The notes under the pieces were generated by a model that had not been told where the DNA came from, searched no databases, and saw nothing but the letters and a program-made list of their open reading frames with translations. Positions 54,377 to 63,920 of a stretch of 64,000 bases of DNA are shown piece by piece. A program made the position numbers and the translations under genes. Positions within the stretch are counted from its first letter, which is position 1, and each line of letters starts with the position of its first letter. Origin of the DNA: Siculibacillus lacustris (lineage in GTDB: Bacteria > Pseudomonadota > Alphaproteobacteria > Rhizobiales > Ancalomicrobiaceae); contig NZ_SJFN01000001.1 in NCBI RefSeq assembly GCF_004328075.1, forward strand, positions 223,700 to 287,699. Reading direction: 5' to 3'.

Positions 54377-55986
54377 TCGACCGTCCCACGCTCGCCCCCT
54401 CCCCCGCCCTCGCCCGCTCGACCGGCGGCATGGTCACCAGCCCGCATGATCTCGCCAGCCGCGCCGGCGCCGAGGTCCTGGCGCGCGGCGGCAACGCCAT
54501 CGAGGCGGCGATCGCCATCGGCGCGGTGCTGGCGGTGACCTATCCCCATTTCTGCGGGCTCGGCGGCGATGCGATCTGGATCGTCGCCGATCGCTCGGGC
54601 CGGCGGCGGGTGTTCTCGGCGATCGGTCAGGCGGCGGCGCACCCGCCGGCTGCCGATCCGATCCCGACCCGCGGGCCGCTCGCGGCGCTGACCTCGGCGG
54701 CGGTGGTCGACGGCTGGGGCCACGCGCTCGACTGGTCGGCGCGCCATTGGGGCGGCCGGGAGACGCTGGCGCGCCTGATCGAGCCGGCGATCGTCCTGGC
54801 CGAAGAGGGCTTCCCGGTGTCGCCGTCGCAGGCCTTCTGGCTCGATTTCCGCAAGGCCGAGACCGCCGGCTGGCCGGGCTTCGCCTCCGTTTTCGGGGCC
54901 GCGCACAGCACGGGGACGCCGTTCAGGCAACCGCAACTCGCCGAGACCCTGAAGGCGATCGCCGCCGAGGGGGCGCGCGGGTTCTACGAGGGGGCGCTGG
55001 CCCGGCGCATCGCCGCGGGGCTCGCGGCGGCCGGATCGCCGCTCGACGCCGCCGATCTCGCCGCCACGCGGACGCGCGAGGAGACGCCGCTGGCGCTCGA
55101 CTACCGCGGCCTCACGCTGCTCGCCCCGCCGCCGCCCACGCAGGGCGTGACGACGCTGGGGATCATGGGGACGCTGGCGGCCTTCCCGATGGAGGCGATC
55201 GACGAAGGCGGGGCGGATTTCTACCATCTCTGCGTCGAGGCGGTGAAGGCGGCCTTCGACGACCGCCGCGGCCTCGCCGATCCCGATTTCGCGCCGCAGG
55301 CGGTCGAGGCGTGGCTGTCGGCGGGACGGCTCGCCGCCCATGCCGCCGGCATCGATCGTGACCGGGCGCGGCCGTGGCCGCCGAAGTTCCAGACCGGCGA
55401 CACGGTGTTCCTCGCCGCCGCCGACGCGGAGGGCGGTGCGGTGTCGGTGCTGCAGAGCCTCTACTACGACTGGGGCAGCGGCGTGGTCGCCGGCGACACC
55501 GGCATCCTGTGGCAGAACCGCGGCGCCGCCTTCGGCCGCCGGCCCGACGATCCCAATCGGCTGGCGCCGGGCAAACGGCCGTTCTACACGCTGAACCCCG
55601 GTCTGGCGCTCGACGGGGACCGGCCGCATCTCCTCTACGGCACGCAAGGGGCCGACGGCCAGCCGCAGACGCTCGCCGTGCTCTTGTCGCGGCTGATCGA
55701 CCACCGCCTCGATCCCGCCGAGGCGCTGCGGCGGCCGCGCTTCCTGCTCGGCCGCACCTTCTCCGACGGGCGCGACACGCTGAAGATCGAAGTGGACGCC
55801 GGCGAAGCGGTGATCGCCGACCTGATCCAGCGCGGCCATGAGGTGGCGCGACTGCCGGCGGGAAGCCCGCTCGCGGGTCAGGCCGGGGTGATCCGCATCG
55901 ACGCCGACGGCAGCGTGACCGGCGCCCACGATCCGCGCAGCGACGGCCGGGCGATCGGCGTCGACCGACCGGGAGCGCTGTCGTGA
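54373..55986 (+). CDS. Gamma-glutamyltransferase-like Ntn-hydrolase family protein
   Basis: This 537-residue protein of the GGT family is made as a proenzyme that cleaves itself before a threonine. The likely nucleophile is Thr344 in QTGDTVFLAAADAEGGAVSVLQS. Other GGT features: VTSPHDLASRAGAEVLARGGNAIEAAIAIGAVLAVTYPHFCGLGGDA near the N-terminus, and GVVAGDTGILWQNRGAAF after the cleavage site. No signal peptide is seen, unlike the periplasmic GGT of E. coli, so a cytoplasmic amide hydrolase is likely. Genes on both sides overlap by 4 bases, giving a tightly coupled three-gene operon. Confidence 0.87.
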   Translation: MIDRPTLAPSPALARSTGGMVTSPHDLASRAGAEVLARGGNAIEAAIAIGAVLAVTYPHFCGLGGDAIWIVADRSGRRRVFSAIGQAAAHPPAADPIPTRGPLAALTSAAVVDGWGHALDWSARHWGGRETLARLIEPAIVLAEEGFPVSPSQAFWLDFRKAETAGWPGFASVFGAAHSTGTPFRQPQLAETLKAIAAEGARGFYEGALARRIAAGLAAAGSPLDAADLAATRTREETPLALDYRGLTLLAPPPPTQGVTTLGIMGTLAAFPMEAIDEGGADFYHLCVEAVKAAFDDRRGLADPDFAPQAVEAWLSAGRLAAHAAGIDRDRARPWPPKFQTGDTVFLAAADAEGGAVSVLQSLYYDWGSGVVAGDTGILWQNRGAAFGRRPDDPNRLAPGKRPFYTLNPGLALDGDRPHLLYGTQGADGQPQTLAVLLSRLIDHRLDPAEALRRPRFLLGRTFSDGRDTLKIEVDAGEAVIADLIQRGHEVARLPAGSPLAGQAGVIRIDADGSVTGAHDPRSDGRAIGVDRPGALS

Positions 55987-57224
55987 GGGTCGATCTCCTG
56001 CTCCGGAACGCCCGGATCGCCGGCGCGGCCGGGCCGATCGACATCGCCGTGGTCGACGGCCGGATCGCCGCGCTCGCCCCGGACCTCGTCTGCGAGGCGG
56101 TCGAGAGCGAGGATCTCGGCGGCTGTTTCGCCTTCCCCGGCTTCGTCGAGACCCACATCCATCTCGACAAGGCCGGGATCCTCGGGCGCTGCCGGCTGTG
56201 CGAAGGCACGCTCGCCGAGGCGGTCGCCGAGACGGCGCGGGCCAAGGCGGGGTTCACCGAAGACGACGTCCATGCCCGCGCCTCACGGGTGGTCGCGGCG
56301 GCGATCCTCCACGGCACCACGCGGATGCGCACCTTCGTCGAGGTCGATCCGCGGGTGGGTCTGCGCTCCCTCGCGGCGATCCGGCGGGTGCGCGACGACT
56401 TCGCCGGAGCGATCGATCTGGAGATCTGCGCCTTCGCGCAAGAAGGCCTGACGCAGGAGCCCGAAACCGAGCGGCTGCTCGATGCGGCCCTCGCCGCCGG
56501 CGCCGATCTGATCGGCGGCTGTCCCTATACCGACCCCGATCCGGACGGCCACATCATCAGGATCTTCGCGCTGGCGCGACGCCACGGGGTCGACGTCGAT
56601 TTTCACCTCGATTTCGATCTCGATCCGTCGTGGTCGCATCTGCCACAGGTGATCGCCGAGACCGAGCGGAACGGCTGGGGCGGGCGGGTGACGGTCGGCC
56701 ACGTCACCAAACTGGCGATGGCGGCCCAGGACGAGGTGGAGGCCACCGCCCGCCGCCTCGCGGAGGCCGGGGTGGCGCTGACGGTGTTGCCGGCGACCGA
56801 CCTGTTCCTGACCGGCCGCGACCTCGATCGCGCCCGGCCGCGCGGGGTGGCGCCGGCCCACCTCCTGGCGGCGGCCGGGGTGGTGACGTCGATCGCCACC
56901 AACAACGTCTCGAACCCGTTCACGCCCTATGGCGACGCCTCGCTGCTGCGGATGGCCAATCTCTACGCCAATGTCGCGCAGCTCGCCTCCGACGACGATC
57001 TCGCCGGCGTCTTCGACATGGTCGGGGCGAGCGCGGCGAAGCTGGTGCGGCAGGACTGGGGGCTCAGGGTCGGCGGGCCGGCCGACGTGGTGGTGCTCGA
57101 CGCGCCCGATGCGGTGACCGCGCTGCGCGAGATCGCCCCGACCGTGGCGGGGTGGAAACGCGGCCGCAAGAGCTTCGAACGGCCGCGGGCGCGGCTGTTG
57201 CCGGGCGCCGGCGATCGGCGGTGA
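55983..57224 (+). CDS. Amidohydrolase, cytosine-deaminase-like
   Basis: This 413-residue metal-dependent hydrolase has an N-terminal beta-sandwich (VDLLLRNARIAGAAGPIDIAVVDGRIAAL), metal motif ETHIHLDKAG, then VDFHLDFDLD, VGHVTKLA and ATDLFLTGRD. The HLDK form and the late beta-sandwich return (GLRVGGPADVVVLDAPD) match the CodA/N-isopropylammelide group, which deaminates or hydrolyses N-heterocycles. The GTG start overlaps the GGT-like stop. It may open or deaminate a ring whose amide is cut by the GGT-like enzyme; the substrate is unknown. Confidence 0.85.
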   Translation: MRVDLLLRNARIAGAAGPIDIAVVDGRIAALAPDLVCEAVESEDLGGCFAFPGFVETHIHLDKAGILGRCRLCEGTLAEAVAETARAKAGFTEDDVHARASRVVAAAILHGTTRMRTFVEVDPRVGLRSLAAIRRVRDDFAGAIDLEICAFAQEGLTQEPETERLLDAALAAGADLIGGCPYTDPDPDGHIIRIFALARRHGVDVDFHLDFDLDPSWSHLPQVIAETERNGWGGRVTVGHVTKLAMAAQDEVEATARRLAEAGVALTVLPATDLFLTGRDLDRARPRGVAPAHLLAAAGVVTSIATNNVSNPFTPYGDASLLRMANLYANVAQLASDDDLAGVFDMVGASAAKLVRQDWGLRVGGPADVVVLDAPDAVTALREIAPTVAGWKRGRKSFERPRARLLPGAGDRR

Positions 57225-57379
57225 ACGCCGCTCGACGCGGCGCCGTCGCGCGGACGTGAAGAGACAGCGCCGCGGGAACGCGTCAGAAGCAACACCCGGC
57301 GCGCCCTCGCCCGCGCCGGATCGCGGCGGGCGTCTCGCACGCCCGGCAGTCGCTCGGCGACGGAACGGAGACCTCTGCC

Positions 57380-58360
57380 ATGGTGGCCTTGTCCATTCTC
57401 GATCTCGTCCGGGTGACCGAGGCGGTCGATGCGCGCGGCGCCCTCGACAATGCCCGCGACCTCGCGGCCAAGGCGGACGACTGGGGCTACACCCGCTTCT
57501 GGGTCGCCGAACATCACAACATGCCGGGCATCGCCAGCGCCGCCACCGCCGTGGTGATCGCCCACATCGCCGCGGGGTCCCGCCGCATCCGGGTCGGGGC
57601 CGGCGGCATCATGCTGCCCAACCATGCGCCGATCGTCGTCGCCGAGCAGTTCGGCACGCTCGCCCGCCTCTTCCCCGACCGCATCGACCTCGGCCTCGGG
57701 CGGGCGCCCGGCACCGATCCGGTCACCGTGCGGGCGCTCCGGCGCAGCCTCGAGAGCAGCGAGCAGTTCCCCCAGGACGTGTTGGAGCTGCAGGCCTATT
57801 TCGCGCCGGTCGGGCCGGGCCAGCGGGTCCAGGCGGTGCCGGCGGCGGGCACCGAGGTGCCGCTGTGGATCCTCGGCTCGAGCACCTATGGCGCGATGCT
57901 CGCCGCCCAGCTCGGCCTGCCCTATGCCTTCGCCTCGCATTTCGCGCCGGCGCAATTGCAGGCGGCGCTCGACCTCTATCGCGGCCGCTTTCGGCCGTCG
58001 GAGCAGGCGGCAAAGCCCCATGCGATGATTGGCGTCAACGTCATCGCCGCGGCGACCGACGCCGAGGCGCGGCGTCTGGCGACCACCCAGCAGATGGCGG
58101 TGACCGACATCTTCCGGGGAACGCGCGGGCTGAGCCGGGCGCCGATCGACGACATCGACACCTATTGGACACCGACCGAGAAGGCCCAGGCGCAGAACTG
58201 GCTCTCGTGTTCGGTGATCGGATCGCCCGACACGGTGCGGGCCGGCATCGCCGCACTGGTCGCCGAGACCGGTGCCGACGAGCTGATGATCGTCTCCGAC
58301 GTGTTCGATCACGCCGCACGGCTGCGCTCCTACGAGCTGATCGCCGCCGCGGTCGGTTGA
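57380..58360 (+). CDS. LLM class flavin-dependent oxidoreductase (MsnO8/YhbW-like)
   Basis: This 326-residue luciferase-like TIM barrel has [11 protein letters not shown] at the start, [69 protein letters not shown] and a C-terminal [12 protein letters not shown]. This is the single-subunit MsnO8/YhbW group. Its reaction is unknown; members use FMNH2 or F420-like flavins for monooxygenation. GGAG precedes the ATG. It follows the amidohydrolase by 155 bases in the same direction, and the flavin reductase three genes upstream could supply FMNH2; that pairing is inference. Confidence 0.85.
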   Translation: MVALSILDLVRVTEAVDARGALDNARDLAAKADDWGYTRFWVAEHHNMPGIASAATAVVIAHIAAGSRRIRVGAGGIMLPNHAPIVVAEQFGTLARLFPDRIDLGLGRAPGTDPVTVRALRRSLESSEQFPQDVLELQAYFAPVGPGQRVQAVPAAGTEVPLWILGSSTYGAMLAAQLGLPYAFASHFAPAQLQAALDLYRGRFRPSEQAAKPHAMIGVNVIAAATDAEARRLATTQQMAVTDIFRGTRGLSRAPIDDIDTYWTPTEKAQAQNWLSCSVIGSPDTVRAGIAALVAETGADELMIVSDVFDHAARLRSYELIAAAVG

Positions 58361-58376
58361 CGGACGCCCCGCAGCG

Positions 58377-59435
58377 TCAGGTCATGCGGCCGCGGGCCAC
58401 CACCGGCCAGACCGCGGTTCCGCCGGGGGCGCCCAGCACATGGACGGCGTCGACCATGTTCGACACCACGCAGGCGTGGTTGGGGACGATGCGCAGACGA
58501 TCGCCGACCGCGAGCCCCAAGGGGCCGTCGGCGACGATCCGGCCGTGTTCCTCGGAGAGCTGGTCGATGCGCAGATCGGGCCGGCCGAGGACGTGGCCGT
58601 GGCCGGTCAGGCCGAACAGGTCGGAGGTCAGGATCTTGCTGCCGGCGTCGACGATGGCCCGCGACGCGTCCGGCACCGAGACCACGGTGGCGTGCACGGT
58701 CAGCGCACAGTCGTCCCAGCCGCACACGCCCCGCTCGACCAGCGACCGGTCGTTGTAGACATAGGTGCCCGGCCGATGCTCGGTGACCACGGCCACCTCG
58801 TGGGCGCGGAACATGTCGGGCGAGCCGCCCGAGGAGACCACCGCGACGGGCAGACCGGCGGCGTCGATCAATCGCGCGGCCTCCGCCAGGAAGGCCTGGA
58901 CCGCGGCGCCGCCGCCGGCCGGCGGGTAGGTCATCAGCCCGCCGAAGGTCAGGCCGGGCGCGCCGGCAATCGCCAGCGCGAGGTCGCGGGCCCGTTCGGG
59001 CGAGCCGACGCCGCAGCGCCGGGCGCCGGTGTCGCATTCGACCAGCACGGTCAGCGGCTGCGGGGCGTCGGCGAAAGCTCCGGCGAGGCCGGCGATCACC
59101 TCAGGCCCGTCGGCGACCACCGACAGGCGGACCCGGCCGGCCAGAGCGCGCAAGCGGGCGAGCTTGTCGGCACCGACGATGTCGTAGGTGATGAAGACGT
59201 CGCGGATCGCCGGGCTGGCGTCGATCATCGCCTCGGCCTCGGCGATCTTCTGGCAGGTGAGGCCGATCGCCCCGGCGGCGAGCTGGCGCTCGGCGATCGC
59301 CGGAATCTTGTGGGTCTTGATGTGCGGGCGGACGGCGAGGCCATGAGCGTCGGCATAGGCCTGGAAACGGCGGATGTTGGCCTCGACCACGGCCAAATCG
59401 ATCACGACGCAGGGCGTCGAGAAACTCTCGTCCAC
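58377..59435 (-). CDS. D-threonine aldolase-like / D-serine dehydratase-like PLP enzyme
   Basis: This 352-residue protein is a fold-type III PLP enzyme (alanine racemase N-terminal barrel) with the PLP lysine region RPHIKTHK (residues 36-43). The C-terminal D-serine dehydratase-like domain has a metal-site motif, LRIVPNHACVVSNM. The family cleaves D-3-hydroxyamino acids (D-threonine aldolase) or dehydrates D-serine. It starts at a GTG with GGAG upstream. It ends 16 bases from the convergent LLM gene and lies downstream of deoR on the minus strand with an 86-base gap. Confidence 0.85.
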   Translation of the reverse strand: MDESFSTPCVVIDLAVVEANIRRFQAYADAHGLAVRPHIKTHKIPAIAERQLAAGAIGLTCQKIAEAEAMIDASPAIRDVFITYDIVGADKLARLRALAGRVRLSVVADGPEVIAGLAGAFADAPQPLTVLVECDTGARRCGVGSPERARDLALAIAGAPGLTFGGLMTYPPAGGGAAVQAFLAEAARLIDAAGLPVAVVSSGGSPDMFRAHEVAVVTEHRPGTYVYNDRSLVERGVCGWDDCALTVHATVVSVPDASRAIVDAGSKILTSDLFGLTGHGHVLGRPDLRIDQLSEEHGRIVADGPLGLAVGDRLRIVPNHACVVSNMVDAVHVLGAPGGTAVWPVVARGRMT

Positions 59436-59521
59436 GTTTGTCTCTCCTCGATCGACGCGCCGCGCGGCCCTTCGCCGCGATATGAGCGCGGCGCGGCGCA
59501 GCCGTCAAACCGGGAGTCGGC

Positions 59522-60286
59522 TCACGGGGTGACGAGGCGGATGCCGCGGTCCTCGAAGAGGCGGCGGGTCTCGAAATCGACGGCGTCGGTGACGATCGCG
59601 TCGAAGGCGTCGACGTCGGCGAAATAGGCCGAGCGGACCTTGCCGAACTTGCTCGAGTCGACGACCAGATAGGTCGCCAGCGCCTTGCGCATCGCCTCCT
59701 GCTTGAAGCCGACCTCGTGGAAGTTCGAGCAGCTGACGCCGTGCGCCGGATGGACGCCGCCGGCGCTGAGGAAGGCCTTGTTGATGCCGATCCGGCGAAA
59801 ATGCTCGAGCGCCTCGGGGCTGTCGAAGGAGGCGCTGGAGCGGTGATAGACGCCGCCGAGCAGGACCAGCTTGATCTGCTCGAAGCGGCGGACGACGTCG
59901 GCGATGTTCAGCGAGTAACAGACCACCGTCAGGTCCTTGGCGTCGGCGAGGCGGCGGGCGAGATGGGGCGTCGTCGTGCCGCAGTCGATGAACACGGTAT
60001 CGCCCGGCTCCAGGAAGCCGACCGCCCGCTCGCAGGCGATCTTCTTGTTGCTGGAATGGGATTCGCGCTCGCGGTCGAGGACGTAACCGGTGCCGCTGCC
60101 GTTGCCCTGGGCACCGATGATGTGACCGCCGTAACAACTGAAGCGCTCGGGATGGGCCGCCACGTCGCGGCGGACGGTCATTTCCGAGACCTCCAGCAGG
60201 CTCGCCGCATCGGCGAGGCGCAGCGACCCGAAACTGTCGAGGGCGTCCGAAATCCGGTCCAGGCGCTGGGTCCGACGATCGTTCAT
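59522..60286 (-). CDS. deoR: DeoR transcriptional regulator
   Basis: This 254-residue protein is close to E. coli DeoR itself, not just the wider family: LRLADAASLLEVSEMTVRRDV (HTH), FIDCGTTTPHLA, LTVVCYSLN, SAGGVHPAHGVSCSNFHE and LVVDSSKFGKVRSAYFADV. DeoR senses deoxyribose-5-phosphate and represses deoxynucleoside catabolism. It is divergent from deoC. Within the 246-base gap, half-sites ATGTT (60435-60439) and AACAT (60473-60477) faintly recall the TGTTAGA/TCTAACA arms of the E. coli operator; this is weak evidence. Confidence 0.88.
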   Translation of the reverse strand: MNDRRTQRLDRISDALDSFGSLRLADAASLLEVSEMTVRRDVAAHPERFSCYGGHIIGAQGNGSGTGYVLDRERESHSSNKKIACERAVGFLEPGDTVFIDCGTTTPHLARRLADAKDLTVVCYSLNIADVVRRFEQIKLVLLGGVYHRSSASFDSPEALEHFRRIGINKAFLSAGGVHPAHGVSCSNFHEVGFKQEAMRKALATYLVVDSSKFGKVRSAYFADVDAFDAIVTDAVDFETRRLFEDRGIRLVTP

Positions 60287-60532
60287 GGCAAGTTCGGCCC
60301 TCTCGACCGAGGCCCCTCGCGACGCGAGGGACGGATGACGGTGACACGGGGTGCGTACGGCGGGCGCGGCGGGGCGGGGCGGCACGAGGGCGATGGAGCT
60401 CCTCAGAGTGAAATTCGACGGTCACGGCGCTGATATGTTCATGACGCCTATCCACCATAATGTGATCCTGCTAACATCGCTAGTGACACAAGGAACAAGT
60501 ACACCGTTCTCACGCGGTCGCCGGAGCGAATC

Positions 60533-61186
60533 ATGGACACGGTCGCCAACCTCCATTCCGTCATCGATCATACGATTCTGCGCCCGGATGCCCAGCGCGC
60601 CGAGGTCCTGCGCTTCTGCGCGGAGGCCCGCGCGCACGCGTTCTTCTCGGTCTGCGTCAACCCGGTGTGGATCCCGGTGGTCGCAGCGGCGCTGGCCGGC
60701 AGCGAGGTCGCGACCTGCTCGGTGATCGGCTTCCCGCTCGGGGCGATCCCGACCCCGGTCAAGGCGGCGGAAGCCGCCTGGGTGGTCGCCGCCGGCGCGA
60801 CCGAGGTCGACATGGTGATCGACATCGGCGCCCTGAAGGACGGCGATCTGGTCCAGGTCCAGGCCGACATCGCCGCGGTCAAGGCGGCCTGCGGGCCGGC
60901 GCTGCTCAAGGTGATCATCGAGACCTGCCTGCTCAGCGACGCCGAGAAGGTCGCGGCCTGCCACTGCGCGGTGGCCGCCGGGGCGAACTTCGTCAAGACC
61001 TCCACCGGTTTTTCGACCGGTGGCGCCACCGTCGCCGACGTCGCCCTGATGCGCGCCACGGTCGGACCGACCATCGGAGTCAAGGCTTCGGGCGGCATCC
61101 GCACCCGGGCCGACGCGCTGGCGATGCTCGCCGCCGGTGCTTCGCGGATCGGCGCCAGCGCCGGCCTCAAGATCATCTCGGAGTGA
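60533..61186 (+). CDS. deoC: Deoxyribose-phosphate aldolase
   Basis: This 217-residue class I (Schiff-base) aldolase cleaves 2-deoxy-D-ribose-5-phosphate to glyceraldehyde-3-phosphate and acetaldehyde. Segments [31 protein letters not shown] (Asp93), [14 protein letters not shown] (Schiff-base Lys155) and [10 protein letters not shown] (Lys184) are all conserved. GGAG precedes the ATG. It starts the operon that continues with the sugar ABC transporter, so the transported sugar is probably deoxyribose or a deoxynucleoside. Confidence 0.95.
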   Translation: MDTVANLHSVIDHTILRPDAQRAEVLRFCAEARAHAFFSVCVNPVWIPVVAAALAGSEVATCSVIGFPLGAIPTPVKAAEAAWVVAAGATEVDMVIDIGALKDGDLVQVQADIAAVKAACGPALLKVIIETCLLSDAEKVAACHCAVAAGANFVKTSTGFSTGGATVADVALMRATVGPTIGVKASGGIRTRADALAMLAAGASRIGASAGLKIISE

Positions 61187-61269
61187 GGGAGGGCCAGATC
61201 ACCGAGACCTGACGGACGACCAAAAAACCAAGAACATCACCAGGGACTGAAACGTAAAGGAAAATGGCC

Positions 61270-62322
61270 ATGAAGAAGCTGTTCGCCACGATCTTGACGG
61301 TTGCGACTCTCGCCGCCGGTGCGGCGTTCGCCGCAGGAAACGGCCCAATCGACACCTCCGCCGTGCGCAAGGACATCACCGCCACCGCCGCCGGCAAGAA
61401 GTTCACCATCGCCACCGTGGTCAAGGTCGACGGCATCGCCTGGTTCGACCGCATGCGCGACGGAATCAAGCAGTACAAGGCCGACACCGGCCACGACACC
61501 TGGATGCTCGGACCGAGCCAGGCCGACGCCGCGGCGCAGGTGCAGATCATCGAGAGCCTGATCGCGCAAGGGGTGGACGCCATCTGCGTCGTGCCGTTCT
61601 CGGTAGAAGCGGTCGAGCCGGTGCTGAAGAAGGCCCGCGATCGCGGCATCATCGTCGTCGCCCACGAAGCCTCCAACATCAAGAACGTCGACTTCGTGCT
61701 CGAAGCGTTCGACAACAAGGCCTATGGCGCCAAGTTGATGGAAGTGCTCGGCAAGGCGATGGGCGGCGAAGGCAAGTACGTCGCCACCGTCGGCTCGCTG
61801 ACCTCCAAGTCGCAGAACGAATGGATCGACGGCGGCGTCGAATACCAGAAGGCGCATTTCCCCAAGATGCAGCAGGTCACGACTCGGCTCGAGACCTATG
61901 ACGACGCCAACACGGACTACACCAAGCTCAAGGAAGTGCTGACCACCTATCCGGATCTCAAGGGCGTGCTCGGCGGACCGATGCCGACCTCGGCCGGCGC
62001 CGGTCGTCTGGTCGCCGAACGCGGCCTCAACGGCAAGCTGTTCTTCGCCGGTACGGGCCTGGTCTCGGTCGCCGGTCAGTATCTGAAGAACGACAACATC
62101 CAGTACATCCAGTTCTGGGATCCGGCGGTCGCCGGCTATGCCATGAACGTCGTCGCCACCCTGGCGCTCGAGAAGAAGGGCGGCGAGGTCAAGGCCGGCG
62201 CCAACCTCGGCCTGCCCGGCTACACCAACCTGCTCGCGCCGGTCGCGGGCCAGCCGAACCTGCTCTACGGGGCCGGTTGGGTCGGCGTGACCAAGGCCAA
62301 CATGGGCGACTACAACTTCTGA
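61270..62322 (+). CDS. Sugar ABC transporter periplasmic binding protein (autoinducer-2-like class)
   Basis: This 350-residue type I periplasmic binding protein has a signal peptide (MKKLFATILTVATLAAGAAF, cleaved after AFA). The mature chain has TIATVVKVDGIAWFDRMRDGIKQY, QIIESLIAQGVDAICVVPFSVEAVEPVL and IVVAHEASNIKNVDFVLEAFDN. ATG 61270 has AGGA at 8 bases; ATG 61264 is too close to it. The family is often labelled autoinducer-2 or rhamnose binding, but the deoC-deoR context favours deoxyribose. It is 83 bases after deoC and followed by a strong hairpin. Confidence 0.88.
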   Translation: MKKLFATILTVATLAAGAAFAAGNGPIDTSAVRKDITATAAGKKFTIATVVKVDGIAWFDRMRDGIKQYKADTGHDTWMLGPSQADAAAQVQIIESLIAQGVDAICVVPFSVEAVEPVLKKARDRGIIVVAHEASNIKNVDFVLEAFDNKAYGAKLMEVLGKAMGGEGKYVATVGSLTSKSQNEWIDGGVEYQKAHFPKMQQVTTRLETYDDANTDYTKLKEVLTTYPDLKGVLGGPMPTSAGAGRLVAERGLNGKLFFAGTGLVSVAGQYLKNDNIQYIQFWDPAVAGYAMNVVATLALEKKGGEVKAGANLGLPGYTNLLAPVAGQPNLLYGAGWVGVTKANMGDYNF

Positions 62323-62338
62323 TCCGCCCTGCCGGCAA

Positions 62339-62363
62339 CGAGGGTGCCGTTTCGGCACCCTCG
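62339..62363 (+). other. Hairpin between binding-protein and ATPase genes
   Basis: CGAGGGTGCCG and CGGCACCCTCG form a perfect 11-base stem with loop TTT, 16 bases after the binding-protein stop. No T-run follows, so partial attenuation or mRNA protection is more likely than full termination. Confidence 0.7.
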
Positions 62364-62410
62364 ACGTCGCGCGCGGCCTCGCCTCTCCGAAACCCGAGCG
62401 GATCGCCCCC

Positions 62411-63910
62411 ATGTCGGACGTGTTCCTAGACCTGCGCAACGTCGTGAAACGATTTTCCGGCGTCGCGGCCCTCGACGACGTCTCGCTGACCATCCGGTCG
62501 GGCGAGATCCACTGCCTCGCCGGCGAGAACGGATCGGGCAAATCGACGGTCATCAAGGTGATGTCCGGCGTCTACCGCCCCGATTCCGGGTCGATCGCGA
62601 TCGACGGCCGGACCCATTCGCACCTGACCCCGATCGAGGCGATCCGCCACGGCATCCAGGTGATCTACCAGGACTTCTCGCTGTTCGGAAACCTCACGGT
62701 GGCCGAGAATCTGGCGCTCAACACCGAGCTGCGCAACAAGCGCAAGCTGGTGAACTGGCGCTCGGTGCGCGATCTGGCGCGGCGCGCCCTCGACCGTCTC
62801 GGCGTCGACATCGACCCGGAACAGGAAGTCGACGAACTGTCGACCGCCGGCCGCCAGCTGGTGGCGATCGCCCGCGCGCTGATGTCCGATCCGCGCCTGT
62901 TGATCATGGACGAGCCGACCACCGCGCTGACCCGCAAGGAGGTCGAGACGATGTTCCGCATCGTCCGCGACATCCAGGCGCACGGCATCTCGATCCTGTT
63001 CGTCTCCCACAAGATGCGCGAGATGCTGGAGATCTCGGAGCGTCTGTCGGTGATCCGCAACGGCCGCATGGTCGCCGAAGGTCCGACCTCGAATTTCGAC
63101 GAATCGACCATCGTCCGCCACATGACCGGCCACGACATCTCCAGCGAGACCTATCACTGGAAGGCCCCGGCGACGCCGACGCCGCCGCGCCTGGAGATCG
63201 CCGGGCTGACGCTCGCCGGCGCCTTCGAAGACTTGGCGCTGTCGGTCCATCCCGGCGAGATCGTCGGCCTGTCCGGCCTCCTCGGCTCGGGGCGCACCGA
63301 AGTGGCGCAGGCGCTGTTCGGGCTCGAACCCGGCCACACCGGCACCGTCCGCATCGACGGCGTGCCGGTGCCGCTCGACCGGGTGCAGACGGCGATCGAC
63401 GCCGGCATCGCCTATGTGCCGGAAGACCGCCTGACCGAGGGTCTGTTCCTGACCCAATCGATCGATCGCAACATTCTGGCGACGATCTACGAGCGGATCG
63501 CCGACTGGTCGGTGATCGATCGCCCCAAGGCGGCCAACCTCGCCGCGTCGTCGATCAAGGCGCTGCAGATCGCCACGCCCACCGGCGACAAGCCGGTCGG
63601 CGAGCTGTCGGGCGGCAATCAGCAGCGGGTGGTGCTCGCCCGCTGGCTGCTCACCGAGGCCAAGGTGCTGATCCTCAACGGCCCGACCGTCGGCGTCGAC
63701 GTCGGTTCGAAGGCCGAGATCCACCGGATCATCCGCGATCTGGCGGTCGAGAAGGGTCTGGCGGTGGTGATGATCTCCGACGACATCCTGGAGCTCGTCC
63801 AGAACTGCAATCGCATCGTCGTCATGCATCGCGGGCGGTTCGTCGAGACCTTCGAGACCGCCGACACGTCCGAACAACGGATCAGCGACATGCTGACGTC
63901 CTTCAAGTGA
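62411..63910 (+). CDS. Sugar ABC transporter ATP-binding protein (two ABC domains)
   Basis: This 499-residue CUT2-type ATPase has, in domain 1, Walker A GENGSGKST, a degenerate signature LSTAGRQLVAIARALM and Walker B LLIMDEPTTALT. Domain 2 has degenerate Walker A GLLGSGRTE, LSGGNQQRVVLARWL and a Walker B-like VLILNGPTVGVDVGSK. In the second Walker B the usual DEPT reads NGPT, losing the Asp and catalytic Glu, so only the first site is likely to hydrolyse ATP. It follows the binding protein by 88 bases and the permease gene starts 10 bases later. Confidence 0.92.
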   Translation: MSDVFLDLRNVVKRFSGVAALDDVSLTIRSGEIHCLAGENGSGKSTVIKVMSGVYRPDSGSIAIDGRTHSHLTPIEAIRHGIQVIYQDFSLFGNLTVAENLALNTELRNKRKLVNWRSVRDLARRALDRLGVDIDPEQEVDELSTAGRQLVAIARALMSDPRLLIMDEPTTALTRKEVETMFRIVRDIQAHGISILFVSHKMREMLEISERLSVIRNGRMVAEGPTSNFDESTIVRHMTGHDISSETYHWKAPATPTPPRLEIAGLTLAGAFEDLALSVHPGEIVGLSGLLGSGRTEVAQALFGLEPGHTGTVRIDGVPVPLDRVQTAIDAGIAYVPEDRLTEGLFLTQSIDRNILATIYERIADWSVIDRPKAANLAASSIKALQIATPTGDKPVGELSGGNQQRVVLARWLLTEAKVLILNGPTVGVDVGSKAEIHRIIRDLAVEKGLAVVMISDDILELVQNCNRIVVMHRGRFVETFETADTSEQRISDMLTSFK

Positions 63911-63920
63911 GGCTGGCCCC

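Noticed and set aside
61270-62322. Autoinducer-2 receptor LsrB
   Set aside because: No lsrK, lsrR, lsrF or lsrG is nearby. The adjacent deoC and deoR point to deoxyribose instead.
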